Part shown: one piece after another, positions 46,872-47,336 of the stretch
Layout: every line of letters begins with the position of its first letter
Position numbering within the stretch: position 1 is the first letter of the stretch
Source of the DNA: Pseudomonas bohemica
GTDB lineage: Bacteria; Pseudomonadota; Gammaproteobacteria; Pseudomonadales; Pseudomonadaceae
Direction: 5' to 3'
Length of the DNA stretch: 47,336 bases
Assembly (NCBI RefSeq): GCF_002934685.1
Contig: NZ_NKHL01000084.1
Location: 1 to 47,336 of the forward strand
The notes under the pieces: model-generated
The model's input: only the letters and a program-made list of their open reading frames with translations
What the model was told of the DNA's origin: nothing
Databases searched by the model: none
Position numbers and translations under genes: made by a program

Positions 46872-47336
46872 TTAGACCAGCTTCTCCAACTCCGGCACAG
46901 CTTCGAACAGATCCGCGACCAAACCATAATCGGCGACCTGGAAGATCGGCGCTTCTTCATCCTTGTTGATCGCCACGATCACTTTGGAATCCTTCATGCC
47001 GGCCAAGTGCTGGATCGCGCCGGAGATACCGACGGCGATGTACAGCTGTGGCGCAACGATCTTGCCAGTCTGACCGACCTGCATGTCGTTGGGTACGAAA
47101 CCTGCGTCGACGGCCGCGCGGGAAGCGCCAACCGCAGCGCCGAGCTTGTCGGCCAGCGCGTACAGGTGCTTGAAGTTGTCGCCGTTCTGCATGCCGCGAC
47201 CGCCGGAGACGACAATCTTGGCGGCAGTCAATTCAGGACGATCGGACTTGGCCAACTCTTCGCTGACGAAGGACGATTTGCCTGCGTCGTGAGCAGCCGA
47301 GACCGCTTCAACCGCAGCAGAACCACCTTCGGCGGC
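46872..47336 (-). CDS. etfA: Electron transfer flavoprotein alpha subunit, C-terminal part
   Basis: 155 codons of the C-terminal part; the gene runs off the right edge. It is the FAD-binding domain: [20 protein letters not shown], then [40 protein letters not shown] and [20 protein letters not shown], the ETF alpha signature. ETF passes electrons from acyl-CoA and other dehydrogenases to ETF-ubiquinone oxidoreductase. etfB would be expected upstream (to the right). The end lies at 46872 and no obvious terminator hairpin was seen before the binding-protein gene. Confidence 0.97.
   Translation of the reverse strand, partial: AAEGGSAAVEAVSAAHDAGKSSFVSEELAKSDRPELTAAKIVVSGGRGMQNGDNFKHLYALADKLGAAVGASRAAVDAGFVPNDMQVGQTGKIVAPQLYIAVGISGAIQHLAGMKDSKVIVAINKDEEAPIFQVADYGLVADLFEAVPELEKLV

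Overview
The window reads as a chromosomal segment of a fluorescent-group Pseudomonas. The grounds are high GC with GC-ending codons, proteins that look like typical Pseudomonas versions (fabA-fabB beside a hybrid sensor kinase, gpsA and sixA; gltA divergent from sdhCDAB-sucAB-lpd-sucCD; mobA/moaB/moeA), and short 'GTAGGAGC' REP-type hairpins between genes. No rRNA, tRNA, CRISPR array, insertion sequence or prophage gene was recognised. Species cannot be assigned from sequence reading alone.

Layout. 1-2.6 kb: 5' part of a YegS-like lipid kinase, an AT-richer intergenic stretch, the degraded C-terminal end of a polyprenyl-phosphate sugar transferase (PslA/WcaJ type), and an intact bifunctional GDP-mannose pyrophosphorylase/phosphomannose isomerase. 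This looks like the remains of an exopolysaccharide locus. 3-4.6 kb: a VOC protein and a class III CoA-transferase. 4.8-7.6 kb: molybdenum cofactor genes moeA and moaB (left) divergent from mobA (right), then a YgdI-type lipoprotein. 7.9-9.8 kb: an OmpR-type two-component pair. 10-10.9 kb: a six-EF-hand calcium-binding protein. 11-17.3 kb (leftward): AI-2E/PerM permease, DUF4892 protein, two alpha/beta hydrolases, hotdog thioesterase, SixA, DUF4389 membrane protein, GpsA. 17.6-21.5 kb (rightward): hybrid sensor kinase, fabA, fabB. 21.7-27.3 kb: pirin, dienelactone hydrolase, htpG with a sigma-32-like promoter, small lipoprotein, brnQ.

27.9-41.1 kb is a citric-acid-cycle block. Leftward from one strong sigma-70-type promoter run sdhC-sdhD-sdhA-sdhB, sucA-sucB-lpdG and sucC-sucD, with intergenic hairpins where differential expression could be set. 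gltA runs the other way from the shared 360-bp control region. Together they encode citrate synthase, 2-oxoglutarate dehydrogenase, succinyl-CoA synthetase and succinate dehydrogenase.

41.1-47.3 kb (all leftward): START-domain protein, YkgJ-type cysteine cluster protein, Ala/Pro/Lys-rich lipoprotein, MocR-type regulator, a DUF4398 lipoprotein coupled to an OmpA-like lipoprotein, a periplasmic solute-binding protein, and the C-terminal part of etfA running off the end.

The observations most worth a second look are the sugar-transferase remnant in front of the intact algA/pslB-like gene, a seven-A tract at the start of sdhC that separates the best ribosome-binding site from the reading frame, the EF-hand protein, and the two mini-ORFs coupled to the hybrid kinase. 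No clearly new multi-gene system was found; most of the window is conserved core genome.
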